A stretch of 64,000 nucleotides of DNA. It comes from Sphagnum compactum. Taxonomy: Eukaryota; Bryophyta; Sphagnopsida; Sphagnales. Shown here one piece after another: positions 11,426-25,100 of the stretch. The position numbers and the translations under genes were made by a program. Position 1 is the first letter of the stretch, and each line of letters begins with the position of its first letter. The notes under the pieces are model-generated. The model was not told the DNA's origin, did not search any database, and was given only the letters and a program-made list of their open reading frames with translations. The stretch spans positions 7,244,213 to 7,308,212 of the forward strand of contig OZ234493.1 in NCBI GenBank assembly GCA_965153455.1. The letters run 5' to 3'.

Positions 11426-14400
11426 TTACTCACCATTCTGGCAGTAAGCCTGACTCGCAAGGCTCAGGCTCACATTCACTCCTTCACCATGCTGACTATG
11501 CAATTCGACCGCTCCTTGGAGATTATGATCCTTTCTCTGTAGCTCAAAATCCTGTTGAGGTCATGACAGTTATGCTGGTGAGCTGAGGCCAAACTTCCCT
11601 CACCTCTTGGCCTACCAGTGCAAAGAGAGAAAACACATGCATTCTTCAACATCTGATCCAGATGGATGATAATCTGAAAGTAAATTGACAGTAATCCAAG
11701 TTCTTCAGTTCAGAGATCATCTGGCAGATAAAGTGAAAAAAATCTACACAGAAGTCATTGATGTTCCACAACTCAGCCAACACTGCTCCCAGATCAGGAG
11801 CTGGGAATTGCTTTCTACCTCATCAACAGGACTTCTTGAGGATTTCGCAATGTCAGCTTCAATGCGATGACTGGGTTTCATACCCAAAGGAACAAAAAAC
11901 TCCTCCCGTGCTTCAATTTTATCAGACTTATCGGTTGCACCAGCAAGGCTGAGGTGAACACTTGGTCTAGGCCCAGAAGGCCAATCCTCCTCCTCCATTT
12001 CACAACTCCTAAATCCATTTTCATGAGCACCAGAGTGATTCGAGACCCTTTGAACCAAATGCATTGAAGCCGGAGAGACCAATTTAGGGTCACTGTGAGC
12101 AGTTTCATCTCCATGAGTATCACTGTAACCCTCACTTTCTCTCGAAGTTCCTGCAACTCTTGAGGGAACTGCATCAACAGAATAAAACCTCTGCAAATCT
12201 TAGAAAAGAGGAGAAAGAATTTTCATGGCCAAAGAGCCAACAGAAACGAAGCAAAAAGCCATTATAACTACAACTTGCTACAAATGCAAATAAGGTTGTT
12301 AAAAACTGCATTGCTCAGTGGATAGTCAGTCACAAAATATATGAAAATGCAGAGACATACTTAGTCAAAAGATAACCAAAATACCTGTTGTGTTGATACA
12401 GATCCTTAAACTAAACATAAGAAGACAGAACAAAGCCCTAAGCCTGTGACCCTCTCTTACAAAGTATCACACCTTCATCTTCATCTTGTCCAGCAGGACC
12501 AACCTGCCTTCAGTCACTCCCAAAGTCACTTCATTGGTTTGTGCCCGTGATTTTCACACTGCAGGTTTCCTGACAGGAACTTTGCAGACTACAAGAAAGA
12601 CTTGGCTACAAATCCACAAAGACTTCAGAGCTCTCTCAAAACACAACAGGTTTCAATGAACAAATTACCAATTCTTGTAGGGACAGGCCCCTTGTCATGG
12701 CCTTCATCATGAACCACAGCAGCTGGCAGAGGCATATGATCAGTCACCACCAGACATTCCTGGCCTGTTGTAGGATTTTCTGGCTCGGCACCAGTGCAGG
12801 AAGGCTGCTGAAGATCACCTTCGCTCAAGCCATCAGAATCCTTAACTTGAATATCCAGTTCCTCACCCCCCTCAATTGCCAGCTCCTGAACCAGCCGTTG
12901 CAACTTTGACTGTGTCCTGCTACCAACAGTGTTTATTCAAGGACTCTGGAAATAATAATGCCTTTGAACATTGCATCAAACAGAAACTCTGAACACAAGT
13001 GCTGGATCAAGCACTAAATCAAGTTCTGTACCACGATCACAAAACTTCATTCTGACATGACACAGATACTCATTAGTTCTTACTCCAACATTTGCAATGC
13101 AGTTTGTTAATCAGATCAAAGTAGAAGTTAGGTTTGTGCACAGAATAGAAAGCAGTTTCTTACTTTTGTACAACATCTTGAGCACGAACATAACGTGCAT
13201 AGATCTTCACAAACAATTTAAATTTTGAACCCAACCTGCCAAAAAGTCAAACAAATCATGCATGTGGTTTGAATTAGACAGAGAAAAAGGTATTAGAAAA
13301 TAATACATCAAAACAACCCCTGCAATATGTAGAACAGATGTAGAAAAGAGAAACAAGAATTACAGGAAACATTGATAGCAGGGAGGTCAGAAAGAACATG
13401 GCGGAAATGTCAGCCAAATTCCTCAGGTAAACAACTTACAACCCTGCAAATCCTTTCTCAAAGCTGAAGTTAAGAGGACAGACCAAGAAAGAGCTCAAGG
13501 ACAAGGGTTAAACTTCACAAGTAAGCTCAACAAGCTTGTGAGTCCAGACAAAAGCTTTAAAATGTTCTTCATACAGAAACAAGACATCGTTAGAAGGAAG
13601 TCCAGACAGACATAACTCAAGCGTTAACCCAAGAAATGGAAACAACCTCCAAACAAAACATCAATAAAAGTGCATTTCCAGGATAAGGGATATACATGAC
13701 ATTTCTATAGGAGCGTGGCACCTCAAGAGGTGCCAGGGGGGAATGGTGTACCTTCTGTAGTCCTCATCTGCCCCAGCTAATCTGGATTCAAGCTTCTGGT
13801 TTTGAGTTAACAAATCCGATGTCTCACGTATTTTCTTGTCAAGTGAAAGCTGCACAAAACAGATGTTAGAAAGCAACATTAGTCAAATATGCACATTATC
13901 ATCTTCCAAAAATCAATGTACAGTCTCCCAGGTATCATTAGAACCTGGTCTGGTGAGATGACAACAGTTAAATATGCCCTTACAATGTCCTAGAAAATCA
14001 CTGTTAAGAGTCTCTTAGTTGCACATGGAATGAGACCTTTGTGTAAAAGAGGCCTCAAACCCACATCAACAGCACATTAGGAAACTAGACTGCAGCACAA
14101 AAATGCTTGAATTTTCTCTATGGATTTTCAAATACCTCAAGCTTAGACTTTTGGTCTACCAATTCATTGTTGTGTGCTTGAACCTGTTGCAGCTGCACAA
14201 CCAACATAGGTTTTGAAGTAAATTAAGTGAAATACCTAGTAAATAACAGGACACTACTAGAATTCCATGAACCATGGTAGCTTCCAAAAGAGATACTTAA
14301 GGCTCAAAACATATGAGTTGATATACTGAAGAATATCACTTGAACATAGTGTTCTTGATCCACCACCTGTTAAGCTGTTTTACGACCATTATAGATGGTA

Positions 14401-17205
14401 GAGCAGCACAATGGTTAACTAAACATGAAACTACCTAAATAATGAAATGCCTTCGATGAAGAGGTTGCAAAGGGTTAGAAAAGGAAGGGTCAGAGAAGAG
14501 CTGAAAAAGGTGTCCAGATGAAAACCAAAGCAGGAAGCCTTAACTCAGACCTGGGTTTAAGAGATAGAGGATCAAAGGTAACAGCAGAACCCATTATTGA
14601 AGGGAAAAAAACTAGAAGATGGAGGAGAGCTTCATGATCATGGAGAACCAAAAATCATACGGACTGGAGAACCTTAAAGGGCTGCCGTAACCAGGAGCCC
14701 ACAAAGCAGTTGCATGGCAAGAGAGATGAATGAGTTACCTGATCCTCAAGGGTGTCACGGGGAGTGTGTAGGCTGCGGGGGTTGGGAGAAATTTGTCTCT
14801 CCAGTCCAGGGTTGAAGTCACCATCACCAGTGACATCTTCAGCTCCACAAGCTTCCCCTGACACATCACTAAATTGACGATCTGGAGCCACAGTTCGTGC
14901 CATCTTGATCTCCCTTCTGCCACTTGTCAAGCATTAATGCCACATGAATCAAGCTTTCACAGTCACTCTCCCAGCACAACTGATATAAATCAAATCATCC
15001 AAAACATCTCTATGAGATTTCAGAGAAAACTACACCTTGAAGGTAACCATTGTGTAAGATGTGGCCAAAACAAAATAAACACAACAAGAATGTGTATTGT
15101 CATAACAAAGTAACAGACTGTCATCTTCATCACGAATAGCAGAGACTAGCTGCCATCAGTACCCACTGACATCACCAGCTCCCAACAGTGGGTGTAGACA
15201 AGTGTACAATATTTGGTTCAAATCATCCAACACATATTCATTCCCCTCTTCAACAATAGACAAAAGATTCCCAGTTAGCTGGTTACAATCAGCATCTTCT
15301 CTCTATTTCATATCTATTTGATACCCAATATTGGTAACAGACCCCCCCTTGAGGCTTCTTCAAACAACACAGCTCATGGTCCATACCTTTTCCCTGGAGG
15401 TGATCTTCGAGGAGAGAGAGACCTGCTAGGCCTAGGTCTGATTGGAGGTGTCCTGGTACGGCTACGCCCTCCTACACTCAAGTCACAAGGGGTTTAGCAA
15501 CAAAAAAAAACATTGCCAATTCCAGATACAAGCCAATAATATTGCTCATCTTTGGAGAAACAAACACAGCAAGAAGAGGTAGCAAGGCTAGAGGAGCTTT
15601 ACTTGCCCAGTTACCTCTGTCTTGAGGTGATAACATGCGATCGTAATGAGTAGGTCGTCCTCTGATGGGAGAACGCCGACGCAAGGGAGGTGAACGTCGT
15701 CGTTCTAGCCTGTCCCTCAGATCACCATTATGATATCCTGAATCAAGTCGACCTGGACATTTGAAGGCATAGGAAATGCCAGAAGCCCATCAAAAAGTAT
15801 CGAATCATCTGTCCCATGTTTAAAACTCACTAATACTTCTTTCCAAGTTTCAAGCCAATGAATCAGCCTGCAATAGCTTACCACCTCTGGAAAATATAGC
15901 CTGAAGAGACAGTCACTTTATTTTCCCATCTTTCCATTTAAATGCCTACAGTATTGCTGGACAGGTATTGCGCACTGGTTTTTAGCGTTTGAGCACTTAT
16001 CAGTGCTGTCATGACCATGAAGTAGCAATATAGACATCCTTCTCAGAGATAGGAGACCATACTACTGAGTGTTTTTTGGCGCAAAAACTTTTGCATCTGC
16101 TCTGTAATAAGCAGTGCCCTGCAACATCATGGAGAAAGCAAATGCTCCTTGCACCTCTTTCCGTTCCACAAATAACAAGTAGTACATCAGTCCCCTAGTT
16201 CATAGAGAAGGAATAAGAGCTGTGGGCGTTGTACCCAAATGCTTCAGCAATTTGTCTTCAAACGTTAAACATCAAAGCTTCCCAAGACCAGAGATATATA
16301 TACAAATACAAACCCAATTGTCAAGCGATCTTAAAACAGCACCATATTGATCTGCTGCCATAAAATAATCCCAAGGCATAATTTCCATTGCCACAAGACT
16401 CTCCCTTCACTGTAGATCCATCCTCACCTCTTCAGTGGGACTGAGGACCACCGCAAAGCTGTTTATTTTCTAACATAATAGATTCGACCGAAATCGATCT
16501 TCCTTATGAGGCTGCTCTGAACCCCTGGAAATCTTCTTATATACAGATTATGACAAAGCTTGACCTCTATGGTGCCTTAAAAGCTTGTTTCAAGTCTGGA
16601 AACACCAGTGTGATATAGAGATTATATATGTGTGGATAAAAGCATTTGGGCTGTATGTTAGCTCTAAGACAACGCACAAGAAGGCATTACTGGTCAAACA
16701 AATAGAATATACCAGGCAATTAGGTATACCATAGATTCATGTCATTGCTGAATATAATAATGTCAGACGATGCAGAATCCATAAAGGCTGGAAGTGGGAA
16801 TATAGCAATTCCAGACAGGGTTCTTGAATACAGAGCAACAACCCAGAGTCACCCACTCAACATTCTTGGTTTTTTCCCTTTCATATTGAGACGTAACTCA
16901 AGATGTAAATTTTGCTGAAAAAAAACGATTTTACCAGGTTCAAGGCTTGCTTGATAAACCAGGCTCGACAAAACTAGGTATAAGCCACTGTCTTTTAGAC
17001 AGAGAAAATGGAGACAGGAAATTTTTGGCTTCTGCAGAGTGGGCAGGCGCATACCATTGAAGGGAGACCTGCTACCACCACCCATTGGATTTGAGAACCT
17101 CCGAAGCTCAAAATCACCGTGTGCGAATGAGCAGCTTTGGCGTGGACAGTTGCCACGCTGGAACAAATTGCAGAGCTTTGTCTTGTACAAGTCATGTGAA
17201 GCCAT
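11426..17205 (-). CDS. CCCH zinc-finger protein with RS-like and coiled-coil regions
   Basis: Exons in frame on the minus strand: 17205-17055, 15752-15615, 15471-15387, 14916-14739, 14192-14136, 13849-13752, 13235-13164, 12916-12669, 12198-11819 and 11551-11426 (1533 nt, 510 aa). The first exon carries one CCCH finger, C12-x7-C20-x4-C25-x3-H29, in the context LYKTKLCNLFQRGNCPRQSC followed by SFAHGDFELRRF. Exons 2-3 are Arg/Ser/Pro-rich, with SP and RS pairs like splicing-linked proteins. Exons 4-8 are predicted helical (for example VQAHNNELVDQKSKLE and KIRETSDLLTQNQKLESRLA). The order resembles the plant C3H13/C3H40 type, probably a nuclear RNA-binding protein (inference). Exon 9 uses an AAG acceptor, chosen because it alone keeps phase. 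Without the last intron, translation would run to a stop at 11744 (493 aa). Confidence 0.85.
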
Positions 17206-18931
17206 TGTTTCTTCTTTTTCTCTCACAGAACCCACCACCAACCAACCTCAGAAGAGAATATTGTTGTTGTTGTTGTTGTTGTTGTAGTCTCTGTCCAACA
17301 AAGCCTTCTTCTGAATCGAAGAACAACCAAAGTACTTCTGCTCCAAAGATTTTTCCTCTAAACCACAACTGGCCATAATAGCCAAGCCATAGCACTCCCA
17401 ACAAGAATTCACAGAATGATGGTCCTTTCCAGCATCATCTGTGATTACATACCCAATGACTCGAGCAGCAGCAATACTTTCAATCCACAGAATATACAAC
17501 CCTCGGATTTCTCGTCTCAAGTGAACCTTGGATTTGATTATAACAGGAGACCATGTGTCAATCCAATTGAAGCTGCACGAGATTGCACACTAGTGCAGAA
17601 GGATTATCATAAAGAGCTTCACAAGGTTATGAACCTGTTCCTGGATCTGTCTGTGTTTTGCTTTTGTGGCAAGAAACTCATTCACAGAGTTCTAAGAGAC
17701 TGTTTTTGAGAGTCCAGACATGCCTGCCAAAGAGAAGCACTGATGTCAGTTGCTTGCGGCATGGGGGGAGGAATATGGAGCAGGAAAGAGAGAGAGAGAG
17801 AGAGAGAGATGCCTACACTCCCAGTCTAGTCTGTAAGAGAAGGTACACATCTTCAGTACTTCTCCTGTGTTGTTATACTTGGACATCTTGTGCTTTCCAT
17901 GGATGGCAGCAGCTCAAAACTTACTTACTACACTGGTACAAGTACCTTCTCTACTGCTGATGCTGCTGCTGCCACCAGGAGTTCTATCATGATGATGATA
18001 GATTCTTCAAGCAAACATTGTTGGACAAAGATGGAGATCGACTGAACCAAAGAGTGCAGAACATACCTGAGGACACAATACCGTCGATAAGCTCGGCACC
18101 TACGAGATGTTCATTGCTGAAGCTCGGTACCGCTGATATCTTCTTCTTCAGAATATGGCAGGATAGAAGCGTTGAAGAGGAGGAAAGAAACCAGCAAAAT
18201 AATATTATTACATGAGATTCTTACGAGCACCGAAGTCTGCCGCGAGGGGGAAGGAAATCCGTAATGGCGAATGCTCAACTACAACTGTCTTCCTTTCCTT
18301 TACGATCAAGTGGAAGTACGCAACAGCAACGGCGCCATATATAATAAGCAATCCAGTAACGAACGAGAGGCCGCGTGCAGAGCGCCTATAAGCAATGTTC
18401 TCAAAAACTATACAGCTGCAGCAACACCAGCAGCTCCTCAAACACAGCGTTGCAGCAAAACCACGACAATCTACTCACATGTAAGTGAGTAGGAAGATGT
18501 ACAAACCAATCGGCAACTCTAGGAAAAGGAAGCCTTCACACCAAATTTCACGCACGCGCTGCTGCTGATCTCCGAGAACCATAAACCTGAAGACGAGATA
18601 TCGGAGAAAACTCGGACAATAGTCACCAAAACTACCAAAAATACAGACACAGAGAAAGAGAAAAGAAACAGACAACCGCACCGAGAGAGACAGAGAGACA
18701 GGGACAGAGAGAGAAATTTGCAGTGAAAAGGTGAAGATAAAAGAAGCAAGCGACCAGAGAGGAGACCCAGAACTCAAAACGATTTTTTAAAAAAAATTCT
18801 ACGCGAAAGAAAAAAAAAGTTACAAGTTCGGGAGAAAAGGTACAAGTTCAGAGAGAGAACAGAGAAAAAAGGAAAGGCCCCAAAAAAAAAAGAACACGGG
18901 AGCTGCTGAGCTTTGCACGGGAGCGGTGGCG
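17206..18931. promoter_or_regulatory. Divergent upstream region between the CCCH gene and the LC1-like exon
   Basis: About 1.7 kb separates two start codons on opposite strands. It holds a TTG triplet run at about 17261-17286, a GA dinucleotide run at about 17786-17810, and a GA-rich stretch at 18640-18720. GA repeats are common near plant transcription starts. Open frames here (for example 17416-17709, plus) show no family resemblance and are likely 5' UTR or non-coding. No TATA box was fixed. Confidence 0.4.
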
Positions 18932-18994
18932 ATGGCGGACAAGACGACTGCTAAGGACAGCATCGCTCGCTGGGAAGAAGACGAAGAAGACAAG
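18932..18994 (+). CDS. DNAL1: First exon of a possible axonemal dynein light chain 1 (LC1) gene
   Basis: The ATG at 18932 opens 21 codons, MADKTTAKDSIARWEEDEED then K, directly followed by a GTAAAA donor at 18995. LC1/DNAL1 proteins of algae and animals begin with the pattern M-x-K-x-T-T-x-K-[DE]-[AS]-[IL]-A-R-W-E-E, and this exon matches it closely. LC1 is a leucine-rich-repeat protein bound to the motor domain of outer-arm dynein in motile cilia. The following LRR exons were not found on the plus strand up to 31 kb, so either the first intron is very long or this is an orphan exon. Reading through the donor gives only 18 more residues before a stop near 19046. Assignment rests on one short motif. 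Confidence 0.5.
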
Positions 18995-19049
18995 GTAAAA
19001 CGAAGATCTTCACTTTTACTGCGACACTTCACTTTAACCATCGGGTAAG

Positions 19050-20750
19050 AAACAAGAGACATTCTTCAGATTCCTCTCTTGTCTTTTTTACCCCGTATTT
19101 TACCCCTAAGGCTCAAAATGATGTTGCCGAATATAGGCCTTGTATATATGTGGCGTTTTATATTTTAAAAAAAGGCCCCTCTTATTACATGAATACAAAT
19201 TATGGCTTTTTAAATAAAGGCTATTATTAGCCTGTTATTCTGCCACGTACCTATTTGAATATATATTCAAATGCAAACACATTTTAAATTTATTTTAAAA
19301 ATTATTTGAACTTGGGCAATAAATTCCAACAGAATGTTTTAATTTTAATTTAATATCATGATAATATTTAGTTTCATAAATGAAAATTTTATTATGGCTT
19401 TTTTTAAAATAAAGGCTATTTAAGCCTATTATTCTGCCACGTATATGAATTTTATTTATTTGCAAAGTTTTTTTATATTTATTTTTTAAACTGTTCCCAA
19501 TGATGCTCCTATAATGGTGTTCCCAAAATTGTTCCCAATAACACCACAATTTTCTTACCCCATATCCTTTGCCCAACATTTTTTTATTTTTTTTAATTGA
19601 GGGTGTCCATAATGTTGAGTGGGTTCTTTTGGTGATGGGCCAATCAAAAATGGCCCATTCCATCCGAAAGGGGCCCCCAAAAAACCACTTTTGGACACTT
19701 TGGACCTTAAGCCTACAAGAGAGGCCTCTTACACCTACTTAGTATGTGTAAAAGGCCCTTACGAGACGCCTTTCTCGTACGTACATACATACATACGTGT
19801 GCGCAAGAGGCCTTGTGCGAGTGAAGAAGGCCTCTTGAGTAGGGTAATGCCCAAGTGAAACAAATGCCTGACTTTTCGAAGTGCCCATTTGCTTCCGATG
19901 ACTCCTTACCGGGTGTAAGGCGCCCCGTCGTTTGCGTGGCCGAAACATGTGATATTATGTTTTACGCTTGTTAGAGGGTTCCCGAACAACAAAGGAAAAA
20001 AAAAAAATCTTCGTCAAAGTTTCACGGCCTATTGCCTCGTGGTCTATGCATCTTTATGCTTTTATAAAGCCCGTAAAACCGCCGTGCATGGGCTACATTT
20101 ACAAAATGTGGGGCTGGACTTGACTATTATCTCGTCTTACGCCCGCTTATTTTCAGAATGCGCACGACCTAATGCAACCCCCCCCCCCCACCCCTTCTCA
20201 TCCCCGGGTGCCTGATCGCGTAAGCGAAAGGCATTTTAACACGGAGGTATAATAATTCCGATATCTCACCACCAATGGTGCGAAGATAAATTCCACACAA
20301 ATGTTCAAGAGAAACACTTTTTTTCTTTTTCTTTTTCCGTCAAATTTTTCAAGATTTTACCAAATAAAATAAAATTTAAAAAAATCGATTAAATTATCAT
20401 TTTTAGAGAGTTATATTCTCGTGTTGTTGTGCGTAAGGAAGGGTAAGCGCATCATGCATGCGGGACTACTACAATCGTAAAGTCACGTCCCAAGTAAGGG
20501 AAAGCTATTCCATTCCGCCCATCGAAATAATAAATTCTCTACTTGGCGACATAACTTTAGAATATAGTCCCATATGGGGTTTTGAAATTTTTTTCATTTC
20601 CACAACAAATCTAGCATTCCTGAAGATTTCAATATATTTATTTTTTCCTTCTACAAAATCTTGTTCTTCGCGGAGTTCATTTTGTGTGTGTGAAAATTTC
20701 AACATTTCTGAAAATAATATAATCTAATTAGTGTCAATTAGGTAGCCCCT
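19050..20750. other. CpG-richer island inside AT-rich DNA, no gene recognised
   Basis: About 19600-20520 has more CG dinucleotides than its surroundings and repeated GAGGCCT-type words (19713-19840), a CGTACGTACATACATACATACG patch near 19779, and a C run at about 20180. No coding family is visible. It may be a younger transposon fragment. Confidence 0.4.
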
Positions 20751-20762
20751 TACTATGGTACC

Positions 20763-20786
20763 TATTATTATTATTATTATTATTAC
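20763..20786 (+). repeat. (TTA)n microsatellite
   Basis: Eight or so uninterrupted TTA/ATT units. Confidence 0.9.
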
Positions 20787-20974
20787 CTTGAAGCAACAAG
20801 GGGGCAAGGAGGAGTTAGTAGCCCCACTTAAGGTACCATTCCTTATTATTTGTGCATTTTAATGCCTTAAGGAAGGTTGAAGGTGTACATAAGTTAGCTA
20901 TAGACACAACAAATTATTTGTCTTGTGCTACTATGAGAACATTTTCTACCTCGACCCCCATCCATTCTCTTAAA

Positions 20975-21251
20975 CGTTTATGCACACAATATGAATTAAA
21001 AAAACCAAAATAAAAAAAGTGTTGTTTTTTCTTTTCTTTTTTGAAATTAAAACAAAAAGTGGACTTCGTTTATGCACACAATATGAATTTTAAAAACCAA
21101 AATAAAAAAGTGTTTTTTTTCTTTTCTTTTTTTTAAATTAAAACAAAAAGTGGACTTCGTTTATGCACACAATATGAATTTTAAAAACCAAAATAAAAAA
21201 AGTGTTGTTTTTTCTTTTCTTTTTTAAAATTAAAACAAAAAAAGTGGACTT
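20975..21251 (+). repeat. Three tandem copies of a ~92-bp unit
   Basis: Copies start at 20975, 21067 and 21158 (92, 91 and about 94 bp). Each begins 'cgtttatgcacacaatatga' and continues through a T-rich 'tttcttttctttttt' run to 'aaaagtggactt'. Copies differ mainly in homopolymer length. Confidence 0.9.
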
Positions 21252-21992
21252 CGTTTCTTTTAACTTTAGTATAAAAAAAAAGTTGGTTTTTTCTTCATAT
21301 TATGAAGGTCCCTCATTTTATTTTATTCTCAAGGGAAACGTCTTTAAATTGCATGTATGCACAACTCATGTATATAGTGGGACTCACAATTTATCTAATC
21401 ATAAGCGTCTTTCCTTTGCATCTATGCACAACTCATCGTCTATGGTAGGACTCACAATTTTAACTTGCCCATCATTATTAACGCACCTCATTTAAATGAG
21501 TTTCCCATGCATTTGGTTACGAACATCATCACTCTTCTTGCGAATATCATGTCAACAAATTATTTCATGTATCAAACCACCTATCCACCAGGCATTCCAT
21601 GCATGTTTTAAGGTCATGCATCGCATGTTTATCATGTCATGGTTACAAAGATGTTTAAGGACTTGTGCTTTTTAGTTTATAGTGGCCAAACATGGTAAGG
21701 TGGTTTAGCTAAAGATTTAAAGTTATCCAAGCCAAGGTTCGAGCGCAAGCTCACTTGTTGAATAGCTTGAAAGCTCAAGCAAAAGGCTTCTCATGAGAAA
21801 CATGCAACAGAATAAGTAACAATTGAATGATTAAATACTTAGCACACATGTACATTGCAAACTTTAGCACAAGTTTAAATTGCTATTCTAAAGCTCGATC
21901 GAACAGAAGCTCGGTGGCAAATTAGTTGCATTAACACAAGTGACAATATCAACACACAAGTATTTTGAAGGTGTGCAAAACTTGTCTAACTT

Positions 21993-22169
21993 GAATAATT
22001 GTCATTCGTTTGTGGTTGTTGATTAAGAAGAGGGACCAAATCTATTGTCTCTCTTTCTTTGTTTACCAAGTTTTATGATTACAAACGAATGATTAATTTT
22101 AAGTGAATTTGTTTGTCACATGTTTTTAAACAAAGATTATGTATTCACTTAATCGAATGACAATTATTC
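21993..22169. mobile_element. Possible MITE bounded by a perfect 16-bp inverted repeat
   Basis: GAATAATTGTCATTCG at 21993-22008 is the exact reverse complement of CGAATGACAATTATTC at 22154-22169. An internal 'caaacgaatga' at about 22083 echoes the left end. No clear target-site duplication was found, so this could be a hairpin-forming sequence rather than a transposon. Confidence 0.45.
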
Positions 22170-25100
22170 ACGTTAATTTAATCATAATCATAAAACATAA
22201 ATTAAACTTAAAAGTGACATAAATTTATTCAAACTTGTTTATCTAAATTGACTTTGTTGACATTTCACCCTTTTCAAAAGAGAACAATGTGCCAAACAAG
22301 ATTTATTTATTTAAATGGGCAACTAGGATCGAGGAGACAATTTAGTGACAAGACTTTGTCTATTGGGTTATTTCTTTAATTTTATTGAACATTGTTGAAC
22401 AATATGACCAAGTTGTTTTTTTTGCTTCATCAACTTTGAGAAGCAAAAGGTATTTACATTGGTGGTGTGATACAATTGTAAGCACCAAATTTAGGAAAGG
22501 ATTGGGGACCATGTCATGAAAAGTGTTCACGCTCCAAATAATTGTTTAATACACAAAAAGTTCTAGGCCACCAAGGAAACAAATGTACACATGAACAATA
22601 GTTCTTTATTCCCATTATGGGTTTTCTAATCTTTTTTGGCACTAAGTAAATACCTTCATCATCCCTAAAGAAATTGTAATTACAACGTACTAGTCAAAAT
22701 AATAAGTTGCCTTTTTCTAAAATTATTAAACTGGGCATCCAAGGATAATTTTGTTTCCCATATTGAATCCATGAATGTGAATTAAACTTGTGAATTAATC
22801 GAGTAGGAGTATATCTACAAAAGTATGTATGATGTTTAATACATCAATTGGAAAGCAAACTCATTTTGTACAAGGATAAATGGCATGTGATGAATATCAA
22901 AAGTTCAAATATGAACTTTGATTATGTTTCAAATGTTAACATAATTCTCAAAAGGTATAATGAAAACATTAACACAGCGACATGAAACTAAGGATAAACG
23001 TACATTGACTTGATTTTATAGGTGCATATAAAATATCAAAAGCATATTGCATTCAAGACAAAGATCTAATAGTGATCTATCACTAAGTCTTGTCTTAACT
23101 AAATTTTAATGTTTAGTCTTCACAAATCAAACATCAACTTTAACACAAAGGATGCCTTAATGTGTTGAATTTTTTTAATTCATTTGATTTCATATTATTG
23201 TAATGTTCTTGTGAACAATATGATTTCTAATTTTCATGGAATTGAATTGTCATTTCGCAAGATAAATGGTTTTTTTTATATAAATTATGTTGTAAGAGTA
23301 GTTGAATTTATTTATTTATTACAATTGAATAGTTGAACAATTGCAAATCTAAATTGATTTTGTTTTTTTTTCCCAATTTTCTAAAGTAGATGGGTTGGCA
23401 ACCATTCACAAGAAGTCTTAGCCAAATTTGGCTATAGGTCGGAAAAGTAACTAACAATTGTTCGGAAACATGTTATGTTATGGCAACAAGTTATGAACTA
23501 ATGCTTAAATATGGCAATTTGAAAACATTTTCCTTCCATTTGGTGAACTTTTTGGAATAGAAACAGAATCTTGCATCAAAAATTTATTTTTTTTATCACA
23601 TAGGTGCCGAATTTCACACCAAAAAAATTGGTTGCTCTAGATGTGTGGCTTCGATATGGAGGAGCACATCAATATCACCTTTTTGAAGTTGAATGGACTT
23701 TGGCAAAATTGTTCCAAAAATCATGAAATTACCAATGATTTAAAGAATGTCAAATAATTTTACATTGGGTTCATTATACTTTAAATTAGTTAATCAGTTA
23801 CAAGGTGGAGTTAAAAACCTATTTTAAAATATTTCGTATGGCATCAAATATAAATTGATGGATAGTATTATAAAATGATGGTCATTAATGGGAAAGTTGT
23901 GAATGTCATGCAGTTGTTGAACTTGCACACATTATGAACCTATGTCACTTATGTCAAAGGTTAGTTTTTCTAAATTAATTCTAAACTACTTTAAATTCAT
24001 GAATTTTTTTTGTTTTTTATTTACAAAATAAAATGTGATATCGAGTTCTTTTATAGGTTGGGTGTTTGAAAGTATACAAATGGAAATGTAGGTTTTAAGA
24101 AAAGCAACATGGCATGATAATGATAGTGAAGATGAAGTTGTATGCAATGGGATCACCATTGTTGTACCCATTTGAAGATGTAATTGTAACATGTAAACAA
24201 GCTTTGAAATGGTCAATCCTTGTATTTATTTGGTACCCTCCATGTTCTTAGGGTGTTATTTGACTATTCCATTGTAAATTAAATGAGTTTCAATATCTAC
24301 CTATTAATAAGTATGGTAATTTTTGACATTTTGTAAATATAGTTTATCCAGAGTGATAAATAAATGCCTTTTTTCATGAATTGAATAAATTTTGTAAGAT
24401 GTAAGGGACCTCCTTGTGAAAAATGAAAATGGATTACATACGTTACGAATAGTTTCCTTCCAAAATTTGGACAAAATCATAACATTGAAATGATTTGTTA
24501 AAACATTTGACCCTATTTATTTTTTGTTCAAAGTGTGAACGTGAATATTTACATTTTTTATTCATGAAAGTTTAGCAAAGTACATGATTTTTCTTACATG
24601 ACTAAGGACTTATAGCCTAAATAATTGTAACAATTAACAATCACAATATGATAATGACCTTATATTTTATTTTTTGTGTAATCAATGTCTTTTAAGCATT
24701 GATTTGAGTGTACAAGTAATAATTATTTGGAATGTATAACATAGCCAATGAAAATCATTTCATAATCCAATTTTTTTTGTTACAATCATGTTCAAAATTG
24801 TATTATCATTGACACAAATATGATATTAACAATCAGTATAGTTGACAAAATGAGTATTGAAAGACTTTGATTTTCATTTCATGTTGGTAACTACTATTAT
24901 TGAAATGCAAAATGAAGTGCAAATGAAAAATTTGTCCACCTTCAACTTGGTTTTAACAATTATTGGTAAATTCAAAGTATTGTGCAAGTTCAAGTCCAAG
25001 TTCTACATTAGGTTATGGGTATTCAAACTAAAAGTTTAGAATTTTGTTGAAATTGAATTTAGATCTAGACCATGAAATTGGTTCTTGTTGAAACTAAAAC

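Noticed and set aside
21735-21765. GGTTCGAGCGC resembling a tRNA T-loop
   Set aside because: No acceptor, D or anticodon stem could be folded around it.
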